DNA from: Nocardioides yefusunii
Lineage (GTDB): Bacteria > Actinomycetota > Actinomycetes > Propionibacteriales > Nocardioidaceae
NCBI RefSeq assembly: GCF_004014875.1
Contig: NZ_CP034929.1
Location: forward strand, 496,001-560,000
Direction of reading: 5' to 3'
Length of the DNA: 64,000 nucleotides
A program made the position numbers and the translations under genes. The notes under the pieces were generated by a model that saw nothing but the letters and a program-made list of their open reading frames with translations, had not been told where the DNA came from and ran no database searches. Each line of letters opens with the position of its first letter. Position 1 is the stretch's first letter. Below are positions 62,855 to 64,000 of this stretch, piece after piece.

Positions 62855-63700
62855 ATGCAGAAGGTAGGAGTCGTCGGTGGCGGCTTGATGGGTTCGGGCA
62901 TTGCAGAGGTCTGTGCACGCGCCGGTCTGGACGTCATTGTCGTCGAGTCGACCGAGGCGTCCGCCGAGGCCGCCAAGGGTCGCATGACCAAGTCCCTGGA
63001 GCGCGCCGAGTCCAAGGGCAAGATCGAGTCCGCCGCGGCCGTCCTCGAGGGCATCCGCTTCGTGACCGACCTCGAGCAGCTCCACGACCGTGACCTCGTC
63101 ATCGAGGCCATCATCGAGGACGAGGAGATCAAGACCCAGCTCTTCCGTGACCTCGACCGCATCGTCGCCTCCCCGGACGCCATTCTCGCGTCCAACACCT
63201 CCTCGATCCCGATCATGAAGCTCGGCGTCGTCACCTCGCGCCCCGAGCGCGTCATCGGCATCCACTTCTTCAACCCGGTGCCCGTGCTCAAGCTCGTCGA
63301 GCTCGTGCCGTCGATCGTCACCGACCCGGCCGTCACCGAGATCGCCCGCACCTTCGTCGAGGGCACCCTCGGCAAGGAGGCCATTGACTGCAAGGACCGC
63401 GCCGGCTTCGTCGTCAACGCGCTCCTGATCCCGTTCGTGCTGTCGGGCATCCGCATGGTCGAGTCCGGCTTCGCCTCGCCCGAGGACATCGACAAGGGCC
63501 TCGTGCTCGGCGCCGCGCACCCGCAGGGTCCGCTCGCCCTGGCCGACCTCATCGGTCTCGACACCACCAAGGCCGTCGCGGAGTCCCTCTACGAGGAGTT
63601 CAAGGAGCCGCTGTTCGCTGCCCCGCCGCTCCTCAACCGCATGGTCGAGGCCGGCCTGCTCGGTCGCAAGACCGGTCGCGGTTTCTACACCTACAACTGA
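62855..63700 (+). CDS. 3-hydroxybutyryl-CoA/3-hydroxyacyl-CoA dehydrogenase
   Basis: This is a 281-residue NAD-dependent dehydrogenase of the PaaH/Hbd family: VGVVGGGLMGSGIAEVCARAG, ASNTSSIPIMKLG, the catalytic His in GIHFFNPVPVLKLVELVP, KDRAGFVVNALLIPF and the C-terminal GLLGRKTGRGFYTYN. It oxidises (S)-3-hydroxyacyl-CoA to 3-oxoacyl-CoA, feeding thiolases such as the one at 60775. ATG 62855 has an AGAGG site just upstream. It is controlled from a promoter with four half-sites shared with the TetR gene. Confidence 0.93.
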   Translation: MQKVGVVGGGLMGSGIAEVCARAGLDVIVVESTEASAEAAKGRMTKSLERAESKGKIESAAAVLEGIRFVTDLEQLHDRDLVIEAIIEDEEIKTQLFRDLDRIVASPDAILASNTSSIPIMKLGVVTSRPERVIGIHFFNPVPVLKLVELVPSIVTDPAVTEIARTFVEGTLGKEAIDCKDRAGFVVNALLIPFVLSGIRMVESGFASPEDIDKGLVLGAAHPQGPLALADLIGLDTTKAVAESLYEEFKEPLFAAPPLLNRMVEAGLLGRKTGRGFYTYN

Positions 63701-63735
63701 CCCCGGTCGGCCCGACGGCTGGCACACTCCTCGAC

Positions 63736-64000
63736 GTGGAGATCACTCGACTCGTCGACGAGCGTGCCAGCTGTCGTGCATTTCGGCCCGACCCGGTGGA
63801 CGACGCCGTCATCGACGCCGCGTTCGCCCGGGCCCAGAAGGCGCCGTCCTGGTGCAACACCCAGCCCTGGCAGGTGCACCTGTTGAGCGGAGAGGCGTTG
63901 GCGTCGTTCGCGAAGGTCCTCGGTGAGCACGTCGCCACCCAGCCGCAGCGTGCCGACCTCGGTCTGCCCACCTACACCGGCGTCCACGCCGACCGGCGAC
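63736..64000 (+). CDS. Nitroreductase-family protein (3' truncated by the window)
   Basis: An open frame from GTG 63736 runs off the window end. The translated part contains RASCRAFRPDPVDDAVIDAA and KAPSWCNTQPWQVHLLSG, the N-terminal FMN-binding signature of the nitroreductase family. It is 88 codons so far; the rest lies beyond the window. The start lies in the 35-bp gap after the dehydrogenase stop without a clear ribosome site, and may be leaderless (CACACT then seven bases to GTG). Substrate unknown. Confidence 0.8.
   Translation, partial: MEITRLVDERASCRAFRPDPVDDAVIDAAFARAQKAPSWCNTQPWQVHLLSGEALASFAKVLGEHVATQPQRADLGLPTYTGVHADRR

Overview
This window looks like chromosomal DNA of a high-GC actinobacterium. 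It is probably of the Nocardioides/Aeromicrobium type (Propionibacteriales), inferred from the gene families and synteny rather than any marker gene. The evidence is very GC-rich coding DNA, an XRE regulator-HbhA-DUF2516 block that mirrors Rv0474-Rv0476 of mycobacteria, a GpgS-FolP2 pair that mirrors Rv1208-Rv1207, a proposed F420-0 transporter, a fused IcmF mutase, and many genes that start directly downstream of a TAnnnT hexamer (leaderless mRNAs). No rRNA, tRNA, CRISPR array, integrase or IS transposase was seen.

Region 1 (1-30249) is a cell-surface glycan island. It begins inside a WecA/WbpL-type initiating transferase and a sugar reductase. These are followed by a WbuB-like glycosyltransferase, an RmlD/WbvR-like reductase, a UDP-HexNAc 2-epimerase and two Wzy-like polymerases. 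A run of seven minus-strand genes (16313 down to 8173) then holds licD, tagD, an APS kinase fused to a low-molecular-weight phosphatase, cysD, cysN, a pyruvyl transferase and a Wzx-like flippase. Sulfate activation therefore sits among genes that export and decorate a glycan. Next come the regulator-HbhA-DUF2516 block, a membrane-bound CapD/WbpM dehydratase, a cupin, a lower-GC glycosyltransferase, the complete dTDP-L-rhamnose set (rmlA, rmlB, fused rmlC-rmlD), a DUF4012 protein, two tandem GDP-mannose dehydratase paralogues and galE.

Region 2 (30250-42750) is mixed. A solitary AbiEi-DUF559 gene is bracketed by paired palindromes. After it come an enoyl-CoA hydratase, gpgS and folP2, a LigB-like protein and a RibD-like reductase. 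Then follow a membrane protein with an internal lipobox, a BtuF-like protein without a signal peptide, and a substrate-binding protein/permease/ATPase set of the proposed F420-0 type with an LLM flavoprotein. Unusual tandem palindromes and a UspA protein close the region.

Region 3 (42749-48402) is an envelope export cassette: YhgE/Pip protein, an MMPL transporter carrying a C-terminal pseudo-ABC domain, and a divergent TetR regulator with overlapping palindromic operators.

Region 4 (48564-64000) is acyl-CoA metabolism. It has a coupled acyl-CoA dehydrogenase-SDR-thiolase-MaoC operon, a flavin reductase-like gene, B12-dependent IcmF with a MarR regulator, and a rhomboid protease. It ends with an SDR/acyl-CoA dehydrogenase/APH-kinase operon resembling the LvaC/LvaA (ACAD10/11) pair, a thiolase, a TetR regulator, 3-hydroxyacyl-CoA dehydrogenase and the start of a nitroreductase.

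The strongest candidates for something undescribed are the APS-kinase/tyrosine-phosphatase fusion inside a glycan operon, the MMPL/pseudo-ABC fusion, and the palindrome-flanked AbiEi-DUF559 cassette.
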